This document shows, one piece after another, positions 13,115 through 21,787 of a stretch of 64,000 nucleotides of DNA. The stretch covers positions 121,129 through 185,128 of the forward strand of contig NZ_JANHJQ010000005.1 in the NCBI RefSeq assembly GCF_024609785.1, written 5' to 3'. The stretch is from Pseudalkalibacillus decolorationis (lineage in GTDB: Bacteria > Bacillota > Bacilli > Bacillales > Fictibacillaceae). Under the pieces are notes generated by a model that ran no database searches, was not told the DNA's origin, and saw nothing but the letters and a program-made list of their open reading frames with translations. Made by a program: the position numbers and the translations under genes. The number at the start of each line of letters is the position of its first letter. Positions within the stretch are counted from its first letter, which is position 1.

Positions 13115-13147
13115 TACGTTTTGAGTATGTTTTGGGTATGTTTGAAT
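13115..13147 (-). promoter_or_regulatory. three 11-bp direct repeats, candidate IolR operator
   Basis: The plus strand reads TACGTTTTGAG, TATGTTTTGGG, TATGTTTGAAT in immediate succession. They sit just downstream of the iol -10 box. B. subtilis IolR is known to bind tandem direct repeats with an 11-bp consensus; the match to that consensus is only partial, so the assignment rests on spacing, location and the divergent iolR gene. Confidence 0.5.
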
Positions 13148-13150
13148 CTA

Positions 13151-13179
13151 ATAATAATATTAAAAACGTTTTCAGTCAA
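13151..13179 (-). promoter_or_regulatory. sigma-A promoter of the iol operon
   Basis: On the minus strand TTGACT and TATTAT are separated by exactly 17 bp. The start point would be near 13144, giving a leader of about 345 nt before iolA. Confidence 0.75.
13161..13174 (-). promoter_or_regulatory. cre site (CcpA) in the iol promoter
   Basis: The plus strand reads TAAAAACGTTTTCA, one mismatch from TGWAANCGNTNWCA. It lies in the spacer between -35 and -10, where CcpA binding would block transcription. Catabolite repression of iol through CcpA is established in B. subtilis. Confidence 0.75.
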
Positions 13180-13485
13180 TAGAAATTTCAGAAAATTATT
13201 TTATCTATGTTGTACGCTAATGGCAAGATCATTGTTAATAAAGGAATAAAGTTTAATTTAGTAGTTTTAATTAAAATATCAAATAAATAACCATACAATA
13301 GAAATAAATGGTGAAGTTTTGGGTAATTTTTGCTAAAATATATTCAAAGCATTGATATTATTACAGAAGAACGCTTCTAACTATATAAATGAATACATTA
13401 ATCGTTATAGCTAAAACTGTATTATATTTTTTGTCACCAGCAGCTAAATTAGAAGTCAAAAATAAAAATAACAAGAGGGATAAAC

Positions 13486-14250
13486 ATGTTTAAAACAAAA
13501 CGGATTGAACAAATACAGGAATATGTTTTTGAGCATCAGACAGTATCTTTAGATGAGCTTGTCACAGTGTTTGACGTATCAAAAAACACCATTCGACGTG
13601 ATGTTCAGCAGTTGGTTAAACGAGGGAAAATTAAAAAAGTCTATGGCGGAGTAGCTGTAAATGATGTAGCACTTGAATCATTCAACAAAAGGCACATACG
13701 TAATCAAAGACAAAAGGAGTCAATTGCTAAAACGGCAGCGAACTTTGTTCAGGATGGGGATATTATCTATGTTGATTCAGGAACGACAACAGTAGAAATG
13801 GTGGAGTACATACAGACAAAGCATGTGACGATCATTACTAATAATCTAGATTTTATTAGTAATTCCTTCCCTTATGATAATTTAAATGTACTTTCAACAG
13901 GTGGAATATTTGACCGTAAAACAAAATCGTTTATTAACTTTAAAAATATGGATTTATTAAAATCTTATAATATCAACAAGGCTTTCATGGCTTCGACTGG
14001 GATTTCTATATCAAATGGTGTGACTCATTCATCCCCTCTTGAAAGTGAAATAAAGCAAACGATCGTTAAAAGGAGTTCAGAAATATATTTACTGGTCGAT
14101 CATTATAAATTTGATAAAAATACTTTGATGACCTATTGTGGACTGGATGAGATTGATTATATAATTACTGATACTACCCCAAGTGAAAATTATCAAGAAT
14201 ATGCAAAAAGCCACGACATTCATCTTGTAATCTCCGATAAACTGAATTGA
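13486..14250 (+). CDS. iolR: DeoR-family repressor of inositol catabolism
   Basis: The 254-residue DeoR regulator has an N-terminal winged helix-turn-helix (VSLDELVTVFDVSKNTIRRD, residues about 19-38, followed by KIKKVYGG) and a C-terminal ligand domain with DSGTTTVEMVEYI and INKAFMASTGIS. It resembles B. subtilis IolR (251 aa) and is divergent from the iol operon. In B. subtilis the phosphorylated IolC product releases the repressor. The start follows AGAGGG. A bidirectional terminator follows the gene. Confidence 0.93.
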   Translation: MFKTKRIEQIQEYVFEHQTVSLDELVTVFDVSKNTIRRDVQQLVKRGKIKKVYGGVAVNDVALESFNKRHIRNQRQKESIAKTAANFVQDGDIIYVDSGTTTVEMVEYIQTKHVTIITNNLDFISNSFPYDNLNVLSTGGIFDRKTKSFINFKNMDLLKSYNINKAFMASTGISISNGVTHSSPLESEIKQTIVKRSSEIYLLVDHYKFDKNTLMTYCGLDEIDYIITDTTPSENYQEYAKSHDIHLVISDKLN

Positions 14251-14271
14251 CATGCAGAAGGTCTTACATGT

Positions 14272-14318
14272 AAAGAAAAACCAGTCCCTAACTAGATAGA
14301 GGACCGGTCTTTTCTTTG
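14272..14318. terminator. bidirectional terminator between iolR and yqjQ
   Basis: AAAGAAAAACCAGTCC pairs with GGACCGGTCTTTTCTTT around a 13-nt loop, with T-rich tails on both strands, between two convergent genes. Confidence 0.8.
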
Positions 14319-14326
14319 TCAACGGA

Positions 14327-15112
14327 TTATTTTTGTTTAAATGCTTTTCCTGCAAACTTCTCAACAAGTTTCGGAAACAGTTGATATGCCCTACTTCCAA
14401 GATCCATCCACTTTGGTAAATTAATTTCACGCACAGGTCGATCAATATTGTCGACCACCCTACGGGCAACGAACTCCGGGTGAAGCATGTATTTTTCAAC
14501 ACTTTTTTGATAATGACCTGTTTGATCTGCAATTAAGAAAAAGTTGGTTTGAATCGGCCCTGGATTTACTGCAGTCACATGAATGTTGTCATCTTCTAAC
14601 TCCATCCGCAAACTGTTCGTAAACCCAAGAACAGCATGCTTCGTTGCGGCATAAACGCTGCTTTTCGCTGTGGCAATTTTACCTGCCTGAGAGGCGATGT
14701 TAATGATATGCCCCCCGCTGCTTTTTTTCATGATCGGTAATACAGCCTGTGTACAAGCCATCAGTCCAATCACATTGGTTTCAAACATCCCTTCTATATC
14801 GTCGATGTTTGCCTCTTCAAAAAAGTCAAATTTACCATAACCTGCGTTGTTAATCAGTACATCAATTTGTCCGATATCTTCATTTACGTTTTGAAATATT
14901 TGCTTGACAGCATTTTGATTACGGACGTCCAACTGATAAACCCTTGCCACTATCCCAGTATTGGTTTCAATCTTTTTTTGAAGAGTATCTAGTTTATCAA
15001 GTGAACGTGCCATAAGTATTGGGAGCCAACCTTTAGAAGCGATTTGAATAGCCATTTCTGCCCCAATACCACTTGATGCTCCTGTTATTACAACTACCTT
15101 CCTTGATGTCAT
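14327..15112 (-). CDS. yqjQ: short-chain dehydrogenase/reductase (YqjQ-like)
   Basis: The 261-residue classical SDR has the cofactor motif TGASSGIGAEMA (residues about 10-21), NNAG, and the catalytic YAATK near residue 154. The substrate is unknown; B. subtilis YqjQ is annotated as a putative ketoreductase. Its start overlaps the end of the upstream metallo-hydrolase by four bases, so the two are translationally coupled, as in the yqjP-yqjQ pair of B. subtilis. Confidence 0.85.
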   Translation of the reverse strand: MTSRKVVVITGASSGIGAEMAIQIASKGWLPILMARSLDKLDTLQKKIETNTGIVARVYQLDVRNQNAVKQIFQNVNEDIGQIDVLINNAGYGKFDFFEEANIDDIEGMFETNVIGLMACTQAVLPIMKKSSGGHIINIASQAGKIATAKSSVYAATKHAVLGFTNSLRMELEDDNIHVTAVNPGPIQTNFFLIADQTGHYQKSVEKYMLHPEFVARRVVDNIDRPVREINLPKWMDLGSRAYQLFPKLVEKFAGKAFKQK

Positions 15113-16080
15113 TGAGAGGCTGCCCCTTTCTTACAATAAAAGAGAACACCATTTTTATTCTCTACATCAATTTTATTTTCACTTTCTAATAGATCCAGGT
15201 GTCCTAATGTTTCGGACATGGTAAGACCTAGCTCTTTTAGAAAGATCGAAGGAAATAATCGTTTGCAAATATCAAAGCCGGATAAAGCCTCTGCTTCAAT
15301 CATTGATAAAATTCGTTCAGCGCGTTCCTCCTGTTTAATCAAACGCTCTTGTACGAGTTCTAAAGGATTGTAAACGACTTCACCATGCCCAGCATAGACT
15401 ACCTTCACATTGTATTCGATAACCTTTTTCAATGATTCCCGGTATTGTAATAGCGTCTTAGGTCTTTCTTCTACCCCAATTGGTGGGGGTTCGATTAAGG
15501 CGTTGGAAGAGATGTGCTTGATTACATGATCGCCGCCGATCAGAATTCCTTCGCTTTTTTTAAATAGAGATAAATGCCCTTGGGCGTGACCCGGGGTTTC
15601 AAGTACGATCCATCCGGTTAATCCTGCTATCTCATCCCCCTCTTGTACAACAGTGTCTACTGTGATTGTGCATGAATAGTCCAAATATCGACGGATCTGA
15701 GACATCGCCTTTTTGTGGAATTGTTGGATGCCCATTTCCGTGTACACTTTTTCGTAAAACTGATCATGATGAGTCAAAAACTCTTGATCTTTCCTTAACC
15801 ACGGGAGGTTGTAGGCTAAACTAACAAATGAAACATCTTCGTTTTTTATGTAATCCGCAAGGCCGACGTGATCAGGGTGATGATGTGTAAGAATGACCTG
15901 TTCAATATCCTCAACTCTGTAGCCAATATCTTCAATCTGTGAGCGAAACTGGACCCAAGCTTCTTCTGTTTTTGGTCCTATATCAACTAAAGTCAATTTC
16001 TCGGCTGCAATTAAATACACATTAACATCCCCTACTGTAAAGGGGGTAGGAAGTGTAAAACAATAAATCTTTTCGCTCAA
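15109..16080 (-). CDS. yqjP: MBL-fold metallo-hydrolase (YqjP-like)
   Basis: The 323-residue metallo-beta-lactamase-fold protein contains the zinc motif THHHPDHVG near residue 66, a later LETPGHAQGHLSL and GGDHV, and a final YAGHGEVV; together these provide the dinuclear metal site. The last 90 residues form an added helical tail. Translation begins at a TTG nine bases after GGAGGC. Activity unknown. Confidence 0.85.
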   Translation of the reverse strand: MSEKIYCFTLPTPFTVGDVNVYLIAAEKLTLVDIGPKTEEAWVQFRSQIEDIGYRVEDIEQVILTHHHPDHVGLADYIKNEDVSFVSLAYNLPWLRKDQEFLTHHDQFYEKVYTEMGIQQFHKKAMSQIRRYLDYSCTITVDTVVQEGDEIAGLTGWIVLETPGHAQGHLSLFKKSEGILIGGDHVIKHISSNALIEPPPIGVEERPKTLLQYRESLKKVIEYNVKVVYAGHGEVVYNPLELVQERLIKQEERAERILSMIEAEALSGFDICKRLFPSIFLKELGLTMSETLGHLDLLESENKIDVENKNGVLFYCKKGAASQ

Positions 16081-16177
16081 AACAAAAACGCCTCCAAATT
16101 AGAAAACTTGTGTTCGTATCAAGCAACAGTGTATGAACATTTCACTCTCTTTATGTAAAACGTTCACAAATAATAGC

Positions 16178-16206
16178 TTGACACGTTAGCTTGTTTTCAA
16201 TAATAA
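16178..16206 (+). promoter_or_regulatory. sigma-A promoter of proI
   Basis: TTGACA and TAATAA are separated by 17 bp, directly upstream of the T-box leader. Confidence 0.65.
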
Positions 16207-16211
16207 TATAC

Positions 16212-16463
16212 TTTAACAATAATCGTAAGCTATGAACGGAAATAGTAAACCGAAGCTCGGCGCCAGAGATTGGAATCCATCGACTGGAAGATTCCATCGC
16301 AATGAAACGGTTGAACCTATCCAGGAGCTGTTAGGCCAAAACCTGACCGTCTTTTTCCACGATACGGAAACACGAGAGGGCATCTATTGATGTCAACGAA
16401 GGTGGTACCGCGGAATCCCCATCCGTCCTTTTTTCCAAGGACAGTTGGGGATATTTTTTATTC
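16212..16463 (+). ncRNA. T-box riboswitch, proline type, upstream of proI
   Basis: The leader carries the T-box signature AAGGTGGTACCGCGG (about 16399-16413), an AGTA motif in stem I (about 16244) and a terminator hairpin whose stem begins ATCCCCA and ends TGGGGAT before a T-run. The candidate specifier is the CCT proline codon in GAACCTATCC at 16316-16318. Uncharged tRNA-Pro would stabilise the antiterminator and allow expression of proI. T-box control of proI is established in B. subtilis; the exact specifier here is an inference. Confidence 0.9.
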
Positions 16464-16477
16464 AAGGAGGTATCATC

Positions 16478-17299
16478 GTGATTATTAATAACCACATTTC
16501 TATTATCGGTGCAGGTTCAATGGCTGAATCAATTATTAAGGGCTTGTTACGAAACCATGCTGTCACCAACGAACAAATTAGAATCACAAATCGATCAAAT
16601 AATCACCGACTCACCTATCTAGAAGATCACTACGGAATTTATGCCTCCCGCAATATTAAGGAGGTCATCTCCGAAGCAGATGTTATTGTAGTCGCCATTA
16701 AACCGAAAGATGCTTTAGATGGGTTAGAAGCGATACGCCCTTTCATATCTCAGAACCAGTTACTCATCTCGGTGATGGCTGGAGTTTCAACTCGATTTAT
16801 AGAAAATGTTCTAAAAAAAGCAATTCCGGTTATTCGATCAATGCCGAACACGTCATCGGAAATAGGCCGATCTGCAACAACACTATGTAAAGGGGCATAT
16901 GTCACATCAATTCACACCCAAATTACTACCCAGCTTTTTGAATCGATTGGTACTGTTACCTTTGTTGATGAAATGCAAATGGATACAACAACTGCAATCG
17001 CTGGGAGTGGACCTGCTTATTTTTATTATATAGCAGAAGCCCTCCATAAGGCTGCCCTCATGCATGGTATTTGCGAGCAAGATTCCAGAAAGCTGATCGC
17101 TGAAACATTGATAGGTGCTGGGGAGATGCTCAAACATTCACACCTTGAAATTGAACAGCTTCGTCACAATATTACGAGTCCAGGAGGAACGACGGCCGCC
17201 GGTCTACAAGCACTGCATGAGCGAAATGTCGATCAAGCCTTCATCTCCTGTATTTTGGAAGCCGCACAACGTTCACGTGAAATGAAACAAGGCGGATAG
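16478..17299 (+). CDS. proI: pyrroline-5-carboxylate reductase
   Basis: This enzyme reduces 1-pyrroline-5-carboxylate to proline with NAD(P)H. The 273-residue protein has an N-terminal Rossmann motif IIGAGSMAESIIKG and the conserved SGPAYFYYIAEAL and ITSPGGTTAAGL of the dimerisation domain. The chosen start is a GTG eight bases after AAGGAGG; an upstream ATG would lie inside the T-box terminator. It corresponds to B. subtilis ProI (YqjO), flanked as there by the yqjN- and yqjP-type genes. Confidence 0.93.
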   Translation: MIINNHISIIGAGSMAESIIKGLLRNHAVTNEQIRITNRSNNHRLTYLEDHYGIYASRNIKEVISEADVIVVAIKPKDALDGLEAIRPFISQNQLLISVMAGVSTRFIENVLKKAIPVIRSMPNTSSEIGRSATTLCKGAYVTSIHTQITTQLFESIGTVTFVDEMQMDTTTAIAGSGPAYFYYIAEALHKAALMHGICEQDSRKLIAETLIGAGEMLKHSHLEIEQLRHNITSPGGTTAAGLQALHERNVDQAFISCILEAAQRSREMKQGG

Positions 17300-17336
17300 T
17301 TGCTTGTGTATCGGATGTACCATGAATTTGATTGTC

Positions 17337-17396
17337 GCCCATATAATTCGGTTTTAGCCCATAATATCAAGATATCACCCATAAACATGCAGCAAG
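17337..17396 (+). repeat. three 20-bp GCCCATAA-type tandem units
   Basis: Three successive 20-mers begin GCCCATATAA, GCCCATAATA and ACCCATAAAC. Only the first 8-10 bases are conserved; the period is exactly 20 bp. They lie just after the proI stop. See the two other 20-bp-rhythm arrays in this window. Confidence 0.6.
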
Positions 17397-17418
17397 TTTT
17401 TATATTTTCTTAACTTAT

Positions 17419-17449
17419 TTTAAAAGGAGTCAGCCAACAAGCTGACTCC
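17419..17449 (-). terminator. terminator of the RocB-like peptidase gene
   Basis: Minus-strand GGGAGTCAGC and GCTGACTCC form the stem, followed by TTTTAAAAT. Confidence 0.75.
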
Positions 17450-17461
17450 CGACTATAACAG

Positions 17462-19078
17462 TTATTTCAACAATTTCTCAATCGCAACAGGGAGCATTTT
17501 ATGGAATGGCCCGAATGAATAATCAACGTTCAATCGTTCCGTCCATTTGTGCGCATCCCTTCCTAATGGTCCGAGGTTCATCACAGGAATTTTCAACTGT
17601 TGTAACTCATCGAGTGGAAACTGATATCCATTTTGGAACAATGGCATATTTCGAAACAGTGGTTTCAGTCCTTCGACGGGTTGTGTGAGGCTTGTAAAGC
17701 TTAAATCTGACAACCCTCCAAAATAATGCTGTTCCTTAAGAGTAACACTGTGCTCTGTTCTTGCATACTCGACCATCTCGGTAACGACCGATTGGATGTG
17801 CTTATTTTTCCTTGATGAAACAGCTGGGTAAAATGGAGGACTATAAAACAACACGATCATTGGTCCCTCATCTTTACATAATGACGCAAGATCCGAAACG
17901 AGACGAGTGGAAAGGTCACGGTCTCCTAATTCCTTAAAGTTAGCTGAAATATAAGCTTGCCTTCGGATAATCTCAGCTTCTCCGTATTGCTTTATGGCTT
18001 TTTCGATTAATTCCTCGAATGTGAGTACTCGAATGTTATGGGAAAGCGGTTCAAATTGTTCCCATTGATTAAATGCTGCTGCCTGATCAAGGAGTTTCTG
18101 TTCAATTCTTTTCGCAACATTTCGAGCAATTTCAATTAGTTTTTGATTATAATCATATACAGGCCGCTCCATCGTCATTAGATTAAACATGGTTACCGCT
18201 ACATGTGGAATCTGTACCGAATATTCTTCCTTCAAATCCTTTTGCATCAAATTAGTAGGTGGAGGTGTAACTTCATCATCTATCAGTTCACAAAAGTCCG
18301 TGTTTAACTCTAGTTCACGAGTTAACTCTGAAACCATGTAGTTCGCATTGACACCTGAGAAGGGTTCGCCAACATGAGTCTCCATTCCATAGCACAGGAA
18401 TCCGGGTAACAGTTTACCTATAGAACCTGTATAGACATACTGATTGGGATCCCCAGGATAACGAGTAAAAACCGGTTCTGAGTTCAAACAAGCTTTATAT
18501 TGAAGATTATGTGTTTCAGTTAACTCGAGTAACACTTCTACTGCTTCCAACATTCCTGCCGAGTTCGCTTCTTCATCAGGAACTGTCAGTAATAAAATAT
18601 TCCCATCGAATTCACCGAGTCCAGCTTTCTCAATCATCGACATTTGCAGAGTAAGACCTGCCTTCATATCCATTGAACCTCGGCCAAAAATCCACTCTGC
18701 TTTATCAAGATCCTCTTGGATATCATCTGAAAGCTCATTCTTGATCGCAAGAAATTCCTGTGTCAATTCTCTCGGACGAAAGGCAAGGTTCTTCCATTCT
18801 CCGAAGTCTTCCACGTCAACAACATCAAAATGACTGATAAGAATTATAGTTTCATCTGATTTCCCATTTTGAACAAGAGCGGTTACAAACTTTCTCCCAT
18901 CTCTTGTCGGATGTATCTGAAGATCTTCTGGTTTTCCCTTAAAATAATCCAAATCAGCAAGCTTCATATAAATGAATTCACTGATACCAATTTCAGCATC
19001 GGAACCAGTGATACTAGGGAATTCTACAAGCTGATAAAGCAATTCTTTTAGACTCTCTTTATCCTGCCATTTCTTCAT
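17462..19078 (-). CDS. yqjN: M20 family peptidase, RocB-like (YqjN)
   Basis: The 538-residue protein belongs to the M20 zinc peptidase family. Visible motifs are SHFDVVDVEDFG (first metal site), GRGSMDMKAGL (bridging Asp) and VPDEEANSAG (Glu base and metal ligand). It is longer than standard M20 peptidases, as are RocB and YqjN. It was linked to arginine degradation by RocB similarity, but the substrate is unproven. The start follows AGGAG; an upstream in-frame ATG has no ribosome binding site. Confidence 0.82.
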   Translation of the reverse strand: MKKWQDKESLKELLYQLVEFPSITGSDAEIGISEFIYMKLADLDYFKGKPEDLQIHPTRDGRKFVTALVQNGKSDETIILISHFDVVDVEDFGEWKNLAFRPRELTQEFLAIKNELSDDIQEDLDKAEWIFGRGSMDMKAGLTLQMSMIEKAGLGEFDGNILLLTVPDEEANSAGMLEAVEVLLELTETHNLQYKACLNSEPVFTRYPGDPNQYVYTGSIGKLLPGFLCYGMETHVGEPFSGVNANYMVSELTRELELNTDFCELIDDEVTPPPTNLMQKDLKEEYSVQIPHVAVTMFNLMTMERPVYDYNQKLIEIARNVAKRIEQKLLDQAAAFNQWEQFEPLSHNIRVLTFEELIEKAIKQYGEAEIIRRQAYISANFKELGDRDLSTRLVSDLASLCKDEGPMIVLFYSPPFYPAVSSRKNKHIQSVVTEMVEYARTEHSVTLKEQHYFGGLSDLSFTSLTQPVEGLKPLFRNMPLFQNGYQFPLDELQQLKIPVMNLGPLGRDAHKWTERLNVDYSFGPFHKMLPVAIEKLLK

Positions 19079-19238
19079 GGTGAGACCACTCCTGTCTGAT
19101 GATAAATGCAAATGTATGTCGTTTCATGTAAACATATAGTAAAGTTTCTGCACATAGTAGCGAAATCCTTTATTACTGAATAATATTTTTGTATCATTAT
19201 AAGCATACCTAGATTGAACATCAATTAATGGTTCCTTT

Positions 19239-19330
19239 AAAGAAAACTTGGCTAGCGCCAAGCCTTTGCGCTGGCGATCGCCTTAGTTGCACTTATACTA
19301 TAGAAAGTATTTTTATACTTTCTTAACGTG
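19239..19330 (+). repeat. dispersed repeat B, full copy
   Basis: The 92-bp unit starts AAAGAAAACTTGGCTAGCG and ends CTTTCTTAACGTG. It contains the hairpins CTTGGC-TAGC-GCCAAG and AGAAAGTAT-TTTT-ATACTTTCT. It fills the gap before the glycerophosphodiesterase gene and ends about 20 bp before its start. The rest of the interval 19079-19238 shows no further gene. Confidence 0.85.
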
Positions 19331-19349
19331 TTAAAAAGGAGAGATTACA

Positions 19350-20141
19350 TTGACCTACATCTTTGCCCATAGAGGTGCGAGTAAGTATACACCCGAGAAT
19401 ACGATGGCTTCCTTTCAAAAAGCACTGGAACTAAAAGCAGATGGTATCGAACTGGACGTCCAATTATCCAAAGATAAAATTCCAGTGGTTATACACGACG
19501 AAACTTTAAAAAGAACGACAAACGGTAAGGGATTTGTTAGTGAACATTCGTATAACGAGCTACGCCGTTTAGATGCTGGCAGTTGGTATTCACATCAATA
19601 TAAAGAAGAAAAAATCTCTTCACTTGAAGAAATCCTCATATGGTTAAAACCTACTCATTTACAATTAAATATTGAATTTAAAAATACTGTTTTACCTTAT
19701 TATAATATGGAACGACTCGTGTACGATTTAGTGATGAAATATGACCTCAAGAAACGAGCGATCTATTCATCTTTCAACCACTATAGTTTACGTGAACTTC
19801 AAAGAATCGATCGAGGAAATGAAGTTGCACCGTTATACTCGTCAGGCCTCTATGAACCTTGGAATTATGTACGTAAGTTAAATACAAAAAGTGCTCATCC
19901 ACATTGGCGTACAGTGAATACTAACATATTGAAAAACTTTGCTAAGCATGGGATAAAGATAAGATCGTATACAATCAATGATCCGAAAAAGATGCAATGG
20001 TTTTTTGATCAGCATGTGGAGGCAATTATTACCGATGTTCCAGACATTGCGAGATCAGTATTAGAAGGCGTACATCAACCGACACCTTCAAAGCTAATGA
20101 CAGTGTTCCAAAAGTTAAATCCACTCAAATCGTATAAGTAG
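19350..20141 (+). CDS. glycerophosphodiester phosphodiesterase (YqiK-like)
   Basis: The 263-residue GDPD-family TIM barrel hydrolyses glycerophosphodiesters to glycerol-3-phosphate and an alcohol. The motif HRGASKYTPENTMASF at residues 6-21 gives the catalytic His and metal Glu; ELDVQLSKD and VVIHDE supply the remaining acidic ligands and the second catalytic His. There is no signal peptide, so it is cytoplasmic. It starts at TTG after AAGGAGAG; repeat B abuts its ribosome binding site. Confidence 0.9.
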   Translation: MTYIFAHRGASKYTPENTMASFQKALELKADGIELDVQLSKDKIPVVIHDETLKRTTNGKGFVSEHSYNELRRLDAGSWYSHQYKEEKISSLEEILIWLKPTHLQLNIEFKNTVLPYYNMERLVYDLVMKYDLKKRAIYSSFNHYSLRELQRIDRGNEVAPLYSSGLYEPWNYVRKLNTKSAHPHWRTVNTNILKNFAKHGIKIRSYTINDPKKMQWFFDQHVEAIITDVPDIARSVLEGVHQPTPSKLMTVFQKLNPLKSYK

Positions 20142-20257
20142 GCTCATGTTCTTTTGCTTTGGATGTTGTGAGCATCGTAACCTTCCTCCCTCACCTTCTT
20201 ATGCTACACTTGTATGGAATCTCCAGAAGGTAACAATGAATAATAGAGGTGAAGGAT

Positions 20258-21274
20258 ATGTCTGCAAAGCTTTTTGAATCGATTACGTTCCGGAATGTGA
20301 CATTGAAAAATAGAATTGTGATGTCACCAATGTGTATGTATTCCTGCCTAGATCAGGATGGTAAAGTAACCAATTGGCACAAAACTCATTATACAAGTCG
20401 GGCTGTTGGTCAGGTAGGCTTGATCAATGTGGAATCAACAGCTGTACATCCACAGGGCCGAATTTCGATGGAAGACTTAGGTATTTGGGAGGATGAGCAT
20501 ATTGAAGGACTGACGGAATTGGTTGATCTTGTCCATGAGCAAGATGCGAAGATTGCCGTTCAACTCGGACACGCTGGTCGTAAAGCGATTGTCGAGGGGC
20601 CAATTTATTCTGCTTCCCCACTTCCTTTCAAAGAAGATATGAAAAAGCCTGAAGAAATGTCTACTGAACAAATTCATGGGGCCGTAGAGGATTTTAAAAA
20701 CGCTGCACGTCGCAGCCGCGAAGCTGGATTTGATATTATTGAGATTCATGGAGCCCATGGATATTTGATCAATCAATTTTTATCTCCACTCACGAATCAC
20801 CGTACAGATGAGTATGGAGGATCGAAGGAAAAACGATTCCGCTTTTTACGTGAAGTGATTACAGCGATTAAATCTGAATTTGAAGGGCCGATATTTGTAC
20901 GTATTTCAGCAAATGATTATCATCCACAAGGTTATACGGTTGAAGATTACGTTGACTATGCTAAATGGATGAAGGATCTTGGTGTTGATTTAATCGATTG
21001 TAGCTCAGGTGCAGTGGTTCCAGCGAAAATCAAACCATACCCGGGTTATCAAGTTCAGTATTCAGATCACCTGCGTGAACAGGCGCATATTGCAACTGGT
21101 GCTGTCGGACTAATTACATCACCAATGCATGCTGAAGAAATTCTGCAAAATAATCGTGCAGATTTAATCATTTTAGCCCGTGAACTATTACGTGATCCGT
21201 ATTGGCCAAGACGAGCTGCAAACGAATTAAACGTAGAGTTGGCTCCACCAAAACAATATACAAGAGGCTGGTAA
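20258..21274 (+). CDS. namA: NADPH dehydrogenase, old yellow enzyme family
   Basis: NamA (YqjM) is an FMN ene-reductase acting on alpha,beta-unsaturated carbonyls and nitro compounds. The 338-residue protein matches B. subtilis YqjM in length and has Cys26 in SPMCMYS (the redox tuner of FMN), NWHKTHY, the active-site region [16 protein letters not shown] and the [10 protein letters not shown] loop. The start is the ATG giving MSAKLFES; an in-frame GTG three codons earlier overlaps the Shine-Dalgarno. Cytoplasmic, oxidative or xenobiotic stress role. Confidence 0.94.
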   Translation: MSAKLFESITFRNVTLKNRIVMSPMCMYSCLDQDGKVTNWHKTHYTSRAVGQVGLINVESTAVHPQGRISMEDLGIWEDEHIEGLTELVDLVHEQDAKIAVQLGHAGRKAIVEGPIYSASPLPFKEDMKKPEEMSTEQIHGAVEDFKNAARRSREAGFDIIEIHGAHGYLINQFLSPLTNHRTDEYGGSKEKRFRFLREVITAIKSEFEGPIFVRISANDYHPQGYTVEDYVDYAKWMKDLGVDLIDCSSGAVVPAKIKPYPGYQVQYSDHLREQAHIATGAVGLITSPMHAEEILQNNRADLIILARELLRDPYWPRRAANELNVELAPPKQYTRGW

Positions 21275-21298
21275 AAGAAAAGCGGAAGCGTCTTTTCT

Positions 21299-21498
21299 GG
21301 ATGAATTAATCTCAGTTCAGATGAATTCCTGGTTTTCCGGATGAATTATACTCAGTTCGGACGAATTCCAGATTTTCTGGATGAATTATTCTCAGTTCGG
21401 ACGAATTCCAGATTTTCCGAATGAATTATACTCAGTTCAGATGAATTCCAGAATCTTTCGGCTGAATTCAGGAAACTCCGGAAGAATTATTTTGAGAA
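21299..21498 (+). repeat. tandem array of 20-bp half-units (40-bp period) with GAATT core
   Basis: Ten consecutive 20-mers alternate between two types, GGATGAATTATACTCAGTTC and GGACGAATTCCAGATTTTCT, diverging toward the right end. The basic period is 20 bp and the strong period 40 bp. It lies after namA; a 15-bp stub of repeat A (AGAAAAGCGGAAGCG) precedes it at about 21276. Confidence 0.85.
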
Positions 21499-21646
21499 CA
21501 GCTGTTAAATCTGGATGTTTTTCATTAAATTTGATCTTTTTATACCCTTGTAGAAGGGTCATTCCCACTTTTAACGGTAAATGGCCCCAGACAGATCTAA
21601 TATGTACAATCACCAACAGGTTAAGATTTAATAGTAAACATAAGCA

Positions 21647-21687
21647 AAACCGAGGTTGACAATCGAATGTCAGCCTCGGTTTTTTTG
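21647..21687 (+). terminator. terminator downstream of namA
   Basis: AACCGAGGTTGAC pairs with GTCAGCCTCGGTT around AATCGAAT, followed by seven T residues. Between the 20-bp array and this hairpin (21499-21646) no gene is evident. Confidence 0.8.
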
Positions 21688-21690
21688 TTC

Positions 21691-21787
21691 CACGTTAAGA
21701 AAGTATAAAGCAAGGGCCTTTAGGTCATCCCTTTAGGGACTAAAGCTAACGCCAGCGCCAAGGCTTTGCGTTAGCCAAGTTTTCTTT
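21691..21787 (-). repeat. dispersed repeat B, inverted copy overlapping a gene end
   Basis: Read on the minus strand it begins AAAGAAAACTTGGCTAACGC and ends CTTTCTTAACGTG, with a diverged middle. Its first 42 bases encode the last 13 residues and the stop codon of the adjacent membrane protein. Confidence 0.8.

Noticed and set aside
21381..21659. 92-codon frame over the GAATT array and terminator
   Set aside because: It consists of repeat modules and the terminator stem, with no ribosome binding site.
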